DNA of 64,000 nucleotides from Dokdonia sinensis (GTDB lineage Bacteria > Bacteroidota > Bacteroidia > Flavobacteriales > Flavobacteriaceae): the NCBI RefSeq assembly GCF_003688895.1, contig NZ_REFV01000003.1:212962-276961 (forward strand), read 5' to 3'. A program made the translations under genes and the position numbers. Below are positions 19,072-28,453 of the stretch, one piece after another. How positions within the stretch are numbered: the stretch's first letter is position 1; each line of letters starts with the position of its first letter. Under the pieces are notes generated by a model. That model was not told the DNA's origin. It saw nothing but the letters and a program-made list of their open reading frames with translations, and did no database searches.

Positions 19072-19111
19072 CGCTTTTTCTAAGACAAGCTCTGGATAAA
19101 TTGCAAAAGCG
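19072..19111. repeat. Palindromic element interrupted by a 23-bp insert
   Basis: Left arm CGCTTTT (19072-19078), insert 19079-19101 containing GACAAGCTCTGGATAAAT, right arm TGCAAAAGCG (19102-19111). The 40-bp layout is identical to that at 40071-40110. Confidence 0.8.
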
Positions 19112-19143
19112 CACTTGATCTAATAATTAAATAATGACAAGCA

Positions 19144-21126
19144 ATGACATTTCAAGAACAAATACGAGCAGGAATTCCTGATCAACTTCCTACGCAGAAA
19201 GTATATGATCCAGAGATGAATCACGCACCAAAACGTAAGGACATCCTCTCAAATACTGAAAAGAAACTCGCGTTACAAAATGCCTTACGCTATTTTGACC
19301 CAAAGCATCACGCTGCACTTTTGCCAGAATTTAAAGCCGAACTAGAAACCTACGGCCGGATTTACATGTACCGTTTCCGACCAGAATATAAAATGCACGC
19401 CCGCCCTATCGATGCCTATGCAGCTACCTCAACGCAGGCAGCTGGTATAATGCTTATGATTCAAAATAATCTGGATCCTGCCGTGGCACAACACCCACAC
19501 GAGCTTATCACCTACGGTGGTAATGGAGGTGTTTTTTCAAACTGGGCACAATACCTACTCACAATGCAATACCTCGCTACGATGACAGACGAGCAAACGC
19601 TGGTAATGTATTCCGGACACCCTATGGGGCTTTTTCCCTCACATAAGGAAGCACCTCGAGTAGTAGTAACTAATGGGATGATGATTCCTAACTATTCGCA
19701 ACCCGACGATTGGGAAAAATTTAATGCCCTCGGTGTAACTCAGTACGGACAAATGACCGCAGGAAGCTACATGTATATAGGGCCACAAGGGATCGTACAC
19801 GGCACAACTATCACAGTACTAAATGCTTTCCGAAAAATAAATAAACCCACTGCTGGCGGCCTTTTTGTAACCTCTGGCCTAGGTGGGATGAGCGGCGCCC
19901 AACCTAAAGCAGGAAATATCGCAGGTTGTATTACCGTATGCGCAGAGGTTAATCCTAAGGCGGTCCACACCCGTCATTCACAAGGTTGGGTAGATGAAGT
20001 AATAAAAGATACCGATGCTCTCGTTGCCCGTGTCAGGGAAGCGCAGGAGAAAAAAGAAGTTGTTTCTATCGCGTTTCTGGGGAATATTGTTGCCGTTTGG
20101 GAAGCCTTTGACCAGCACAATATTCACATTGATATAGGTAGTGATCAGACCTCGCTCCATAATCCGTGGGCAGGAGGTTATTATCCCTTGGGAATGACTT
20201 TTGAGGAAGCAAATAAAATGATGGCAAGTGATGCAGACCGCTTTCGCGAAAGCGTACAAAGCACCCTTCGTCGCCATACCGCAGCGATAAACGCTCATAC
20301 CGCAAAGGGTACTTACTTTTTTGACTATGGAAACGCCTTCTTGCTTGAAGCATCTCGTGCCGAAGCAGACATCCTTGCCGAAAATGGTATCGATTTTAAA
20401 TATCCTTCATACGTCCAAGACATTATGGGGCCTATGTGCTTTGATTATGGTTTTGGCCCTTTTAGATGGGTGTGTGGTTCCGGAAAAGCGGAGGATCTAC
20501 AAAAGACAGACGCAATTGCCTGTGATGTGCTAGAAAAACTTGCAAAAGATGCACCGTCAGAAATCCAGCAGCAAATGCAGGATAATATTAAATGGATTCA
20601 AGGCGCTCAAGAAAACAAGCTCGTCGTAGGCTCGCAGGCAAGAATTTTATATGCAGATGCAGAGGGTCGTTCCAAAATTGCACAAGCCTTTAATAATGCT
20701 ATCGCTCGAGGAGAAATAGGACCTGTTATTTTAGGCCGTGATCATCACGATGTTTCGGGAACAGATTCTCCATATCGCGAGACCAGTAATATTTATGACG
20801 GAAGCCGCTTTACGGCAGATATGGCCATACAGAATGTGATAGGAGACAGCTTTAGAGGAGCAACTTGGGTAAGCATTCATAATGGTGGAGGCGTAGGCTG
20901 GGGAGAGGTTATAAACGGTGGTTTTGGTATGGTAATTGATGGTACTACAGATGCCGAAAGACGCTTAAAATCAATGCTTTTCTGGGATGTAAATAACGGA
21001 ATTGCGAGGCGCAGTTGGGCAAGAAACGAGGGGGCAGTTTTTGCCATTAAAAGAGCGATGGAGCTGGAACCAAATTTAAAAGTCACATTACCTAACCTCG
21101 TAGACGACGCATTGTTCAATATTTAA
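19144..21126 (+). CDS. hutU: Urocanate hydratase
   Basis: A 660-residue urocanase that adds water to urocanate to give imidazolonepropionate, the second step of histidine breakdown, using tightly bound NAD+ as electrophile. Signature segments include YGGNGGVFSNWAQYLL, TLVMYSGHPMGLFPSH, TSGLGGMSGAQPKA and GSDQTSLHNPWAGGYYPLG. The length is that of the longer Bacteroidota form. A perfect palindromic element is embedded at 20239 and read ADRFRESVQSTLRRH, so it is tolerated in a conserved enzyme. No hutH, hutI or hutG accompanies it here; a DUF4136 lipoprotein follows ten bases later. Confidence 0.97.
   Translation: MTFQEQIRAGIPDQLPTQKVYDPEMNHAPKRKDILSNTEKKLALQNALRYFDPKHHAALLPEFKAELETYGRIYMYRFRPEYKMHARPIDAYAATSTQAAGIMLMIQNNLDPAVAQHPHELITYGGNGGVFSNWAQYLLTMQYLATMTDEQTLVMYSGHPMGLFPSHKEAPRVVVTNGMMIPNYSQPDDWEKFNALGVTQYGQMTAGSYMYIGPQGIVHGTTITVLNAFRKINKPTAGGLFVTSGLGGMSGAQPKAGNIAGCITVCAEVNPKAVHTRHSQGWVDEVIKDTDALVARVREAQEKKEVVSIAFLGNIVAVWEAFDQHNIHIDIGSDQTSLHNPWAGGYYPLGMTFEEANKMMASDADRFRESVQSTLRRHTAAINAHTAKGTYFFDYGNAFLLEASRAEADILAENGIDFKYPSYVQDIMGPMCFDYGFGPFRWVCGSGKAEDLQKTDAIACDVLEKLAKDAPSEIQQQMQDNIKWIQGAQENKLVVGSQARILYADAEGRSKIAQAFNNAIARGEIGPVILGRDHHDVSGTDSPYRETSNIYDGSRFTADMAIQNVIGDSFRGATWVSIHNGGGVGWGEVINGGFGMVIDGTTDAERRLKSMLFWDVNNGIARRSWARNEGAVFAIKRAMELEPNLKVTLPNLVDDALFNI
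20239..20254. repeat. 16-bp palindromic element, perfect copy inside hutU (RFRES)
   Basis: Exact copy in frame RFRES. Confidence 0.95.
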
Positions 21127-21136
21127 AACTATAATT

Positions 21137-21727
21137 ATGAAAGCATTAAAATTACTCCCGCTTTTAGGGCTACTTTTCCTACTAGCATCTTGCAGCACAG
21201 TACGTGTCGCAGCAGACTATGACCAGAGTGTAAACTTTGACCAATATAAGACCTATGCTTTTTATAAACCTGGCATCGACAAAGCTGAGGTTTCTGACCT
21301 TGACAAAAAGCGTATCCTACGTGCCATCGAAACCGAAATGAATGCAAAAGGCTTTACAAAATCCAAAAATCCTGCCGTACTCGTAAGCATTTTTACAAAA
21401 GCAAAAGAACGTGTAGACGTATACCAAAATAATTTTGGCTTTGCTGGAGGTTGGGGCTGGGGAGGCGGCTGGGGCTGGGGAGCTCCTGGTTTCTGGGGAG
21501 GTCCTTGGGGCGGCTGGGGCGCAGGCTTTAACAACAATGTTGTCTCGAGAAGTACAGAAGGAACGCTATACATAGACTTAATAGATACCAATAAAAATCA
21601 ACTTATCTGGCAAGGACAAGGAACTGCGCCACTTGTATCTGGAGATGTAGCACGTCGCGAGGCTCGTATACAAGAAATTGTAAAAGAGATTATGATGGTG
21701 TATCCACCTAATGTGGCTAGCAACTAA
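21137..21727 (+). CDS. DUF4136 lipoprotein with Gly/Trp-rich insert
   Basis: The 196 residues begin with a lipobox (FLLASCSTVRVAADYD). A DUF4136 domain follows: DQYKTYAFYKPGID, ILRAIETEMNAKGF, then a VSIFTKAKERVDVY strand. A ~30-residue Gly/Trp-rich stretch (about 95-130) interrupts the domain before TEGTLYIDLIDTNKNQLIWQG, the conserved second half. These proteins sit in the periplasmic face of the envelope; function is unknown. The short gap after hutU suggests read-through transcription, and a strong terminator follows. Confidence 0.88.
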   Translation: MKALKLLPLLGLLFLLASCSTVRVAADYDQSVNFDQYKTYAFYKPGIDKAEVSDLDKKRILRAIETEMNAKGFTKSKNPAVLVSIFTKAKERVDVYQNNFGFAGGWGWGGGWGWGAPGFWGGPWGGWGAGFNNNVVSRSTEGTLYIDLIDTNKNQLIWQGQGTAPLVSGDVARREARIQEIVKEIMMVYPPNVASN

Positions 21728-21742
21728 AAGAGCTCTTTTAAA

Positions 21743-21782
21743 TATAAAAGCGGATACCTGTGATAGGTGATCCGCTTTTATA
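21743..21782 (+). terminator. Intrinsic terminator after the DUF4136 gene
   Basis: TATAAAAGCGGAT pairs with ATCCGCTTTTATA, with an inner ACCT/AGGT extension giving a long near-continuous stem ending in TTTTATATTT. Confidence 0.8.
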
Positions 21783-21964
21783 TTTAGGCCTTTATTATCC
21801 ATCCTATTTTACCATTGATAAATCAGAGGTGCACCCTAAGCTGAACAGACAACACCCAAGTATCACTCTCCTAAACTTTCTGGGACGGGTTAAAATCAAA
21901 AGCCAAAACTCTGTCCAATTGGAATAAGTTGTTTTTAGTAAATTAAAATTCAGCGATCAAAGAA

Positions 21965-21992
21965 AAACCCCAAACTAATCGCTTGGGGGTTG
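21965..21992 (-). terminator. Terminator of the HYR-repeat protein gene
   Basis: On the minus strand an ACCCC-containing arm pairs with GGGGT and is followed by TTTTTCTTT. Confidence 0.65.
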
Positions 21993-22019
21993 TATAAATA
22001 TATTATAGTATTGTGAATA

Positions 22020-22035
22020 CGCTTTCGCGAAAGCG
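22020..22035. repeat. 16-bp palindromic element, perfect copy (intergenic)
   Basis: Exact copy, symmetry extended to ATA/TAT, 15 bases past the HYR gene stop. Confidence 0.95.
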
Positions 22036-22049
22036 TATATTCCATAAAC

Positions 22050-25000
22050 CTACTCTTTTATCACACGTTTTACAATCGAATTCTCTCCCTGGGCAATCTG
22101 TAAAAGATATACTCCAGAAGAAAGCGATGCCATACTTACGATCGCAGAAGTCTCTGTCACTACTTGGTTTTCAACCACTCTGCCTCTCAAATCATAGATT
22201 GTTATAGTATCAATTCCGTTTTTAGAAGTTATATTGATAATATCATTTGTAGGATTAGGATAAAGGATAATGCTATTATTAAAGGCTTCATCGTTTACAC
22301 CTAGAGTCTCGTCTACCACTAGATTGAAGGCGCAGGTAGTCGTGTTACCAGCTTCATCTGTTGCTATAATCGTTACCTCTGTTGTGCTGGGATCAGTTAC
22401 TACAGTTCCTGCTGCTGGCTCCTGTGTAATTACGAGGTCAGTTCCTGAAGAACAGTTATCTGTAGCTAAGTCTGTGTAGTCTTCAATGGTGTAATTTCCT
22501 TCATCATCACTACCCACAGTAACTTGTCCTGGACAAGCTATTACAGGTAACGTAGTGTCTGTTATAGTTACATCAAAACTATATGTCGTAACGTTACCAT
22601 TATTATCTGTGAAACTAAACTCTTCAGAAGTTGTTCCAACTGGGAAGAAAGCTCCGCTACCAAGTCCCGCTGTCTGCTCAAAAACAATACTTGAATCGTC
22701 TCCACAGTTATTTTCTAACACAAAAGCTGCGATACCTACACCATAATTAACAATGGCTCCACACTCTCCAGCACTAGAACCTGTTCCGGTAAATATATCT
22801 AAAGGACCGTCTGTGATAATGACTCCCGTATTATCTTGAACGATCACATTAACATCTACAAGAGCGCGGTTTCCGTTTACATCACGCACTCTTACTCTGC
22901 GCACGTGGGGATTATTTGCAATATCATCACAGTCGAAAGTTCTGTTTTCTACTCCTGTCATTCCATTACCGCCTGTAATTCTTATATCTAAAATCTCACA
23001 GTTGTCTGTGGCTGTGATTGCCGGTGCTACATCTATATCATTGTCTAACCTGACTGTACCATCAGGACCTAAAACTGCAATGATATCCTGCACATCTGTC
23101 ACAATAGGATCTAGATTATCTTCTACTATTACATTGATATCTACATCTGTGTCGTTTCCATTTACATCTCTTACTCGAACCGTGCGAACGTTAGGACTAG
23201 TTGCTATATCATCACAAGTGAAAGTTCTAGCCTCGTTACTGGTCCCTCCATTGATTCCACGAACAAAATAACTTTGGATACCACAATTATCTGTAGCCGT
23301 TACCGCATCTGCAACGTCCGAGTTATTGCCTATAGTCACTGTACCGTTTGCATCTAATTGTGCAATGATGTCTTGTACATCTGTCACGACTGGATTTTCG
23401 TTGTCGTTTATAGTTACAGTAAATGAACAATTTACGGTTTGACCGTTTCCATCATCTACTGTCCAAGTAATGAGTGTGTCACCAGCTGGCAATACTGCCC
23501 CGTCTAATGTCGTTGCATTGTTAAAATCGTTTGTTATTGTTGCGCTCGTGCAGTTATCGTCAAATGTTGCATCAAACTCAGCTCCCTGCACCGTGTACTC
23601 ACAGACACCAGCATCTGCATCACGAGCATCATCAACTGGACAAGTGATGGTAGGATCAATATCATCAACCACGATAATATTGACATTTACAAACGTATTA
23701 TTTCCATTTTCATCACGCACACGTACTTCACGCACGTTAGGGTTCGTTGCAATATCTGCACAAGAAAAAGTACGGTTCTCAACACCAATGATGCGGATAT
23801 TCTGAATTCCACAATTATCCGTTGCTGTAACGGCTGGTTCCACATCGTTTATGTTGTTTACGATCACGGTTCCATCTGCTTCTAAAACAGCTGTAATATC
23901 CTGAACGTCTGTCACTACAGGAGCCGCATTATCTTCAACAGTTATAATAGTCGTACACATATCTGTTTGCCCGTTACCGTCATTAACAGTCCAAACTACC
24001 GTAGTGTCTCCTAAAGGAAGTACTGCTCCATCTAACGTAGCCGTCATATTAAAGTCATTTGTAATCGTTGCGCTAGAACAGTTATCGTCAAATGTAGGAT
24101 CAAATTCCGTCCCTTGAACGGTGTAACTACAAGCAGTTGCATCTGCATCACGAGTATCGTCTCCAACACACATGATTGTAGGTGCGGTATCATCAACAAC
24201 GTTCACATTTACATCTACAAATGCATCGTTTCCATTTACATCACGCACACGTACGTTGCGGACATTTGGATTTGTTGCTATATCATCACAATCAAAGGTT
24301 CTTGCCTCAAGACTTGTCCCTCCGTTTCCTCGAACAAAGTAACTATCTACTCCACAATTGTCCGTAGCAGTGATAGCATCTGCAACATCTGTATTATTAC
24401 TTATTACGACTGTTCCGTCTGCTCCCAATACTGCTGTGATATCCATTACAGCAGAAATTACTGGAACTTCATTATCTGCTACGGTAATTACAGTCATACA
24501 ATTCGTAGTCTGTCCATTCCCATCGTTTACTGTCCAAGTCACCGTTGTATCTCCCAGCGGAAGTACTTCCCCAGCGAGTGTGGCAGTCATATTCAAATCA
24601 TTTGAAATCGTTGCACTTGAGCAATTATCGTCAAAGGTCGGGTCAAACTCAGTTCCTTGAATAGTGTAGTTACAAACTCCTGCATCTGTATCTCTTGTAT
24701 CGTTTCCAACACAAGTGATCGTAGGCGCCATCGCATCCACAACATTTACATTTACGTCTACAAAAGTGTTGTTACCATTAACATCTCTTACTCTTATAGA
24801 TCTTACATTAGGATTGGTTGCTATATCTGCACAGGAGAATGTACGGTTTGCAATCCCTATAATACTAATTACCTGAATACCGCAGTTATCCGTTGCCGTA
24901 ACTGCTGGAGCCACGTCTGCATTATTATTTAATACAACTGTTCCATCTGCACCTAGGGTTGCTGTAATATCATTTACATTACTTACTACTGGTGCTGTAT

Positions 25001-25808
25001 TGTCTGCTATGGTAACTACAGCCACACAAGTGTCAGAATTTCCGGCAGCATCCGTAACGGTAAGTGTTACGTTATTTGTTCCAACATTAGCGCAATTAAA
25101 AGAGGACGGCGACACACTTCTGCTCGCAATACCTACATTATCTGTAGACCCACCATCCACGTCAGATGCCATAATAGTTACGTTCCCAGAACTATCTAAG
25201 TTCCTTGTGATGTTCGTACAAACGGCATTAGGATCTGTGGTGTCTCCACCCGCCATTGTACCGCTTACGAGAATATTATCCATCCTACTTCCCCCAGCTC
25301 CACTTCCATTGAGATTCCTCCATCTCAAATAAACTGTAGGCTGGTTTTCCATCGCTACCGGTAACGCAACATTTGTGGCAGTATAAACTGGTGCACAAGC
25401 ATCATTTGATGGTGGCGTATAATTTGTGGGCGCAGCAGCTACCCAAGTCATATTGTTAAAACTATATTCTACACTAAACTGTCCTCCTGGTCCTCCAGAG
25501 AAACGAGATTGAATAAAAGACAGCGTCAAGCCTGAAAAGCCCGTAGTATTAAAAGATCCTGTCGTCCAATAATCGTTTGCGCTCCATCCATTTGCAATAG
25601 CTTCCTGTGTACAGCCTACACCAGAGTTAAATGCGGCCATTGTTGTACCTACTGAAGCAAAAGAGACAGTTGTATTCCCAGCAGAGCCGCTAGATGAAGT
25701 AAGCGTTCCATTCTCAAAAGTATAATCGAGAACAGTAGTTTGACTACAGATTTCATTCTGTAAAAAAAACAAGAGCAAAAAAGAAAGTAGTAAAGTAATT
25801 TTTTTCAT
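22050..25808 (-). CDS. HYR-repeat surface protein with type IX secretion sorting domain
   Basis: A 1252-residue exported protein. A signal peptide (residues 1-22) is followed by a jelly-roll-like domain (about 25-185) that ends in RMDNILVSG. Then come alternating immunoglobulin-like modules. Type A (five copies) reads DITA-LGADGTV...TATDNCGI...IATNPNVR-VRVRDVNGN. Type B (three copies) is an HYR domain: PTI-C--D-RDADA, FDDNCSSATI and WTVNDGNGQT. Two further HYR-type domains follow, then a ~75-residue C-terminal domain (ILYPNPTNDIINI to VKRVIKE) typical of type A sorting signals recognised by the type IX system and removed or lipid-linked at the surface. The Asn/Asp-rich modules suggest calcium binding. 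Likely a cell-surface adhesin; ligand unknown. Confidence 0.88.
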   Translation of the reverse strand: MKKITLLLSFLLLFFLQNEICSQTTVLDYTFENGTLTSSSGSAGNTTVSFASVGTTMAAFNSGVGCTQEAIANGWSANDYWTTGSFNTTGFSGLTLSFIQSRFSGGPGGQFSVEYSFNNMTWVAAAPTNYTPPSNDACAPVYTATNVALPVAMENQPTVYLRWRNLNGSGAGGSRMDNILVSGTMAGGDTTDPNAVCTNITRNLDSSGNVTIMASDVDGGSTDNVGIASRSVSPSSFNCANVGTNNVTLTVTDAAGNSDTCVAVVTIADNTAPVVSNVNDITATLGADGTVVLNNNADVAPAVTATDNCGIQVISIIGIANRTFSCADIATNPNVRSIRVRDVNGNNTFVDVNVNVVDAMAPTITCVGNDTRDTDAGVCNYTIQGTEFDPTFDDNCSSATISNDLNMTATLAGEVLPLGDTTVTWTVNDGNGQTTNCMTVITVADNEVPVISAVMDITAVLGADGTVVISNNTDVADAITATDNCGVDSYFVRGNGGTSLEARTFDCDDIATNPNVRNVRVRDVNGNDAFVDVNVNVVDDTAPTIMCVGDDTRDADATACSYTVQGTEFDPTFDDNCSSATITNDFNMTATLDGAVLPLGDTTVVWTVNDGNGQTDMCTTIITVEDNAAPVVTDVQDITAVLEADGTVIVNNINDVEPAVTATDNCGIQNIRIIGVENRTFSCADIATNPNVREVRVRDENGNNTFVNVNIIVVDDIDPTITCPVDDARDADAGVCEYTVQGAEFDATFDDNCTSATITNDFNNATTLDGAVLPAGDTLITWTVDDGNGQTVNCSFTVTINDNENPVVTDVQDIIAQLDANGTVTIGNNSDVADAVTATDNCGIQSYFVRGINGGTSNEARTFTCDDIATSPNVRTVRVRDVNGNDTDVDINVIVEDNLDPIVTDVQDIIAVLGPDGTVRLDNDIDVAPAITATDNCEILDIRITGGNGMTGVENRTFDCDDIANNPHVRRVRVRDVNGNRALVDVNVIVQDNTGVIITDGPLDIFTGTGSSAGECGAIVNYGVGIAAFVLENNCGDDSSIVFEQTAGLGSGAFFPVGTTSEEFSFTDNNGNVTTYSFDVTITDTTLPVIACPGQVTVGSDDEGNYTIEDYTDLATDNCSSGTDLVITQEPAAGTVVTDPSTTEVTIIATDEAGNTTTCAFNLVVDETLGVNDEAFNNSIILYPNPTNDIINITSKNGIDTITIYDLRGRVVENQVVTETSAIVSMASLSSGVYLLQIAQGENSIVKRVIKE

Positions 25809-26341
25809 AATCAGTTATTAGATTTTAAAATATTAATTATGAACCTCATACAAAGAGGCTCACTAAGAATAGAAATCAATACTGAAGCAACGATAATAAC
25901 TGGGGGATGTTGATGCGCGACCTGTACTGTGATTTGCCTTAAAAGATTTAATCTCTATACACTCGCAATATAGGAATTGCGCTTAGGAAAGGATTAAGGA
26001 TTTTATATGTTTCACCCCTTATAATTGTCAATAAAGGTATAAAATAAGTCTACAATTCACTTAAACTGTTGATTCCTTAATATGTAGCCTCAAGCATTAA
26101 AAGTTAAACCTTTAAGATAAAAGATTAAGATCACTCTTTTTTTTAAGAATCGCGTCGACCTAACTCATTGTCTAATAATAAAAAGGTGGGGGAAAACCTT
26201 ACATTGAATAAATAGACAGTTATCCATTAGGAGATTATTTATGTGAAAAAAGTCCTGAACAAAATACGCATAGCCTTATTGGTAATTACGCTTTCGCGAA
26301 AGCGTGGTTTGATTTAAAACTTTAAACAACCCAAAAAAAAT
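25809..26341. other. Gene-free AT-rich spacer
   Basis: 533 bases with no credible reading frame. It contains the leader of the HYR gene on its left, a perfect palindromic element at 26289 on its right, and A/T runs. I found no convincing promoter, terminator or RNA. Confidence 0.6.
26289..26304. repeat. 16-bp palindromic element, perfect copy (intergenic)
   Basis: Exact copy downstream of the E1 gene, with the left flank ATTA. Confidence 0.95.
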
Positions 26342-28429
26342 TTAGTAGGAAAGAAGCCACAAAATTTTCTCCTTCACCTTCTCCGTACTAGGAATCATTG
26401 TCTCTTCAAGGACGCTATTAAGAGGGATGGCTGGCATATTTTCTGACCCGATGAGCATTACGGGCGCATCAAGCTCTTGGAAACACTCTTCCTGAATACG
26501 CCCTTGAAGTCCACGACTAAAGCCGTTGTCGGAAGGTTCTTCTGTAACGAGAAGACACTTACCACATTTTTTGACAGATTTAAATATCGTATCATAGTCT
26601 AAAGGGTGTAATGTCCTCAAATCTACGATCTCAATTTGATCTTGCATTCCGAGCTCGGCACTTGCATTCATAGCCCAATGCACACCCATTCCATAGGTAA
26701 TAATTGAAATAGTCTCTACATCTTCTTTTTTCCAAATTTCTTGCAACACCCACGCTTTGCCAAAAGGAAGTACATAATCTTCAGAAGGCTCCAGAGAAGT
26801 AGCCCCTTTTGTACCTGGCACTTTACTCCAATACAATCCTTTATGTTCAAAAATAACCACAGGATTTGGGTCATAATATGCTGCTTTCATCAGACCTTTA
26901 AGGTCTGCGCCGTTTGATGGGTAGGCGATTTTTAGACCTCGTATGTTTGTGATAATACTTTCTACAGACGAAGAATGGTATGGACCACCAGAACCATAAG
27001 CGCCTATAGGGACACGCAATATCATTGAGACGGGCCATTTTCCGTTAGACAGGTAACAGCTCCGGCTCACTTCTGTAAATAATTGGTTAATTCCGGGAAA
27101 TATATAATCTGCAAATTGGACTTCGACGATGGGTTTTAGTCCTACTGCGCTCATCCCCACGGTTGAACCGACGATAAAAGCTTCTTGTATGGGTGTATTA
27201 AATACCCGATTGTCCCCAAACTTTTGCGCCAGCGTTGCCGCTTCTCTAAAAACACCACCTAATCTGCCACCCACATCTTGTCCATACAGCAAGCATTCTG
27301 GATGTTTTTTCATTAATTCTTCGATGGCAAAAAGGGCGCAATCTACCATGACCACTTTTTCTGCACCAGTTGGTGAGCGCTCGCCTACTTCTTCGGTGAT
27401 GGGCGTTGGGGCAAAGTCGTGTGTAAATAAATCTTCTGGTTTGGGATCATCAGCGGCGATGGCTTTATCAAGGGCTTTTTTGGTTTCCGCTTTCGCGAAA
27501 GCGGACATCTCATCAATCTCATTTTGAGAAATACCGTTATCCAGTAATAACTGAACCATTTTAGGATACGGATCTCTACTGCGTGCTTCTTCCAAATCAT
27601 CCCGATACCACTCCATCCTCACGCCAGAAGTATGATGATTGAGCAAGGGCACTTTTGCGTGCACCAAAAATGGCCGGCGCTCCGTCCTGATGGTTTTTAT
27701 GACCTTCTCAAGCGCACTGTAGCTCTCCTCAAAATCTGTTCCGTCTATAGACACAGCTTCTAGCCCGTGAAACCCTGCGGCATACTCATAAGCATTCTGT
27801 GCCCGCGTCTCTGCCTCATTTGCCGAAATATCCCAGCCATTGTCCTGTACCAAATATAAAATAGGCAATTGCTTGAGAGCCGCCATCTGGAAAGCCTCTG
27901 CAATCTCGCCTTCTGTAACTGATGCGTCACCTAGAGAGCAAACCACAAAAGGGGCTTCGGCTCCGCTCAGCCCGCTGTTTTGATTTATGACTGTGTCAGA
28001 TACTAGATCTACATCAAGAGACTCCTTGTACCAGAACCCCATTGCAACTCCAGTAGCAGGAATAGCCTGCATCCCGGTTGCGCTGCTTTGGTGAGGGATT
28101 TTAGGTTTGTCTGGATCATTAAGACTCGGATGTGAATAATAAGTGCGCCCAGCAGAAAACGGATCGTCCTTTTTTGCTAAAACCTGTAGCATTAGTTCAT
28201 AAGGTGTCATTCCAATAGCGAGCAGCATAGAATCATCTCGATAATAAGGAAACGCATAATCTTGAGGTTGCAGTTGCATCCCGATTGCAGTCTGAATAAC
28301 CTCGTGACCACGGCTCGTAGCGTGCACGTATTTTGATACTGTTTTAAAGTTTGCCTCGTATAATTCTGTCATTGCCTTTGCGGTGCAAAGATTCTTGAAG
28401 GCTTTTATTAAAATATCTTTTTCCATCAT
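26342..28429 (-). CDS. 2-oxoacid dehydrogenase E1, fused alpha and beta subunits (branched-chain type)
   Basis: A 695-residue fusion. Residues 1 to ~330 are the thiamine-diphosphate-binding alpha half, with GDASVTEGEIAEAF ... QDNGWDIS as the TPP/Mg motif. About 345-695 are the beta half (LYGQDVGGRLGGVFREA, EVQFADYIFPGINQL, GPYHSSS). It decarboxylates 2-oxoacids, probably the branched-chain ones from Val, Leu and Ile, and acylates the lipoyl group of the E2 encoded just upstream. Alpha-beta fusion is common in Bacteroidota. A palindromic element at 27488, read SAFAKAETKK (about residues 309-318), sits in the linker between the halves. The repeat core TCGGCTCCGCTC at 27957 is read LSGAEAP. Confidence 0.92.
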   Translation of the reverse strand: MMEKDILIKAFKNLCTAKAMTELYEANFKTVSKYVHATSRGHEVIQTAIGMQLQPQDYAFPYYRDDSMLLAIGMTPYELMLQVLAKKDDPFSAGRTYYSHPSLNDPDKPKIPHQSSATGMQAIPATGVAMGFWYKESLDVDLVSDTVINQNSGLSGAEAPFVVCSLGDASVTEGEIAEAFQMAALKQLPILYLVQDNGWDISANEAETRAQNAYEYAAGFHGLEAVSIDGTDFEESYSALEKVIKTIRTERRPFLVHAKVPLLNHHTSGVRMEWYRDDLEEARSRDPYPKMVQLLLDNGISQNEIDEMSAFAKAETKKALDKAIAADDPKPEDLFTHDFAPTPITEEVGERSPTGAEKVVMVDCALFAIEELMKKHPECLLYGQDVGGRLGGVFREAATLAQKFGDNRVFNTPIQEAFIVGSTVGMSAVGLKPIVEVQFADYIFPGINQLFTEVSRSCYLSNGKWPVSMILRVPIGAYGSGGPYHSSSVESIITNIRGLKIAYPSNGADLKGLMKAAYYDPNPVVIFEHKGLYWSKVPGTKGATSLEPSEDYVLPFGKAWVLQEIWKKEDVETISIITYGMGVHWAMNASAELGMQDQIEIVDLRTLHPLDYDTIFKSVKKCGKCLLVTEEPSDNGFSRGLQGRIQEECFQELDAPVMLIGSENMPAIPLNSVLEETMIPSTEKVKEKILWLLSY
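27488..27503. repeat. 16-bp palindromic element, perfect copy inside E1 gene (AFAKA)
   Basis: Exact copy, flanks TC/GA extend the symmetry; located in the alpha-beta linker. Confidence 0.95.
27952..27973. repeat. Second repeat family, core TCGGCTCCGCTC, inside the E1 gene
   Basis: GGGCT and AGCCC flank the core and can pair. The same 12-base core sits in another gene at 41695-41706. Confidence 0.5.
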
Positions 28430-28453
28430 CTTTTAGGGGTAAAAGGTTTGATT

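Larger units (their letters stand above)
21728..22049. other. Spacer between convergent genes
   Basis: 322 bases containing the terminators of both neighbours (21743-21782 plus strand, 21965-21992 minus strand) and a perfect palindromic element at 22020. No gene is visible. Confidence 0.7.

Noticed and set aside
26289..26304. Palindromic element as transcription terminator
   Set aside because: No T-run follows on either strand and many copies are inside genes; dedicated terminators exist beside several intergenic copies.
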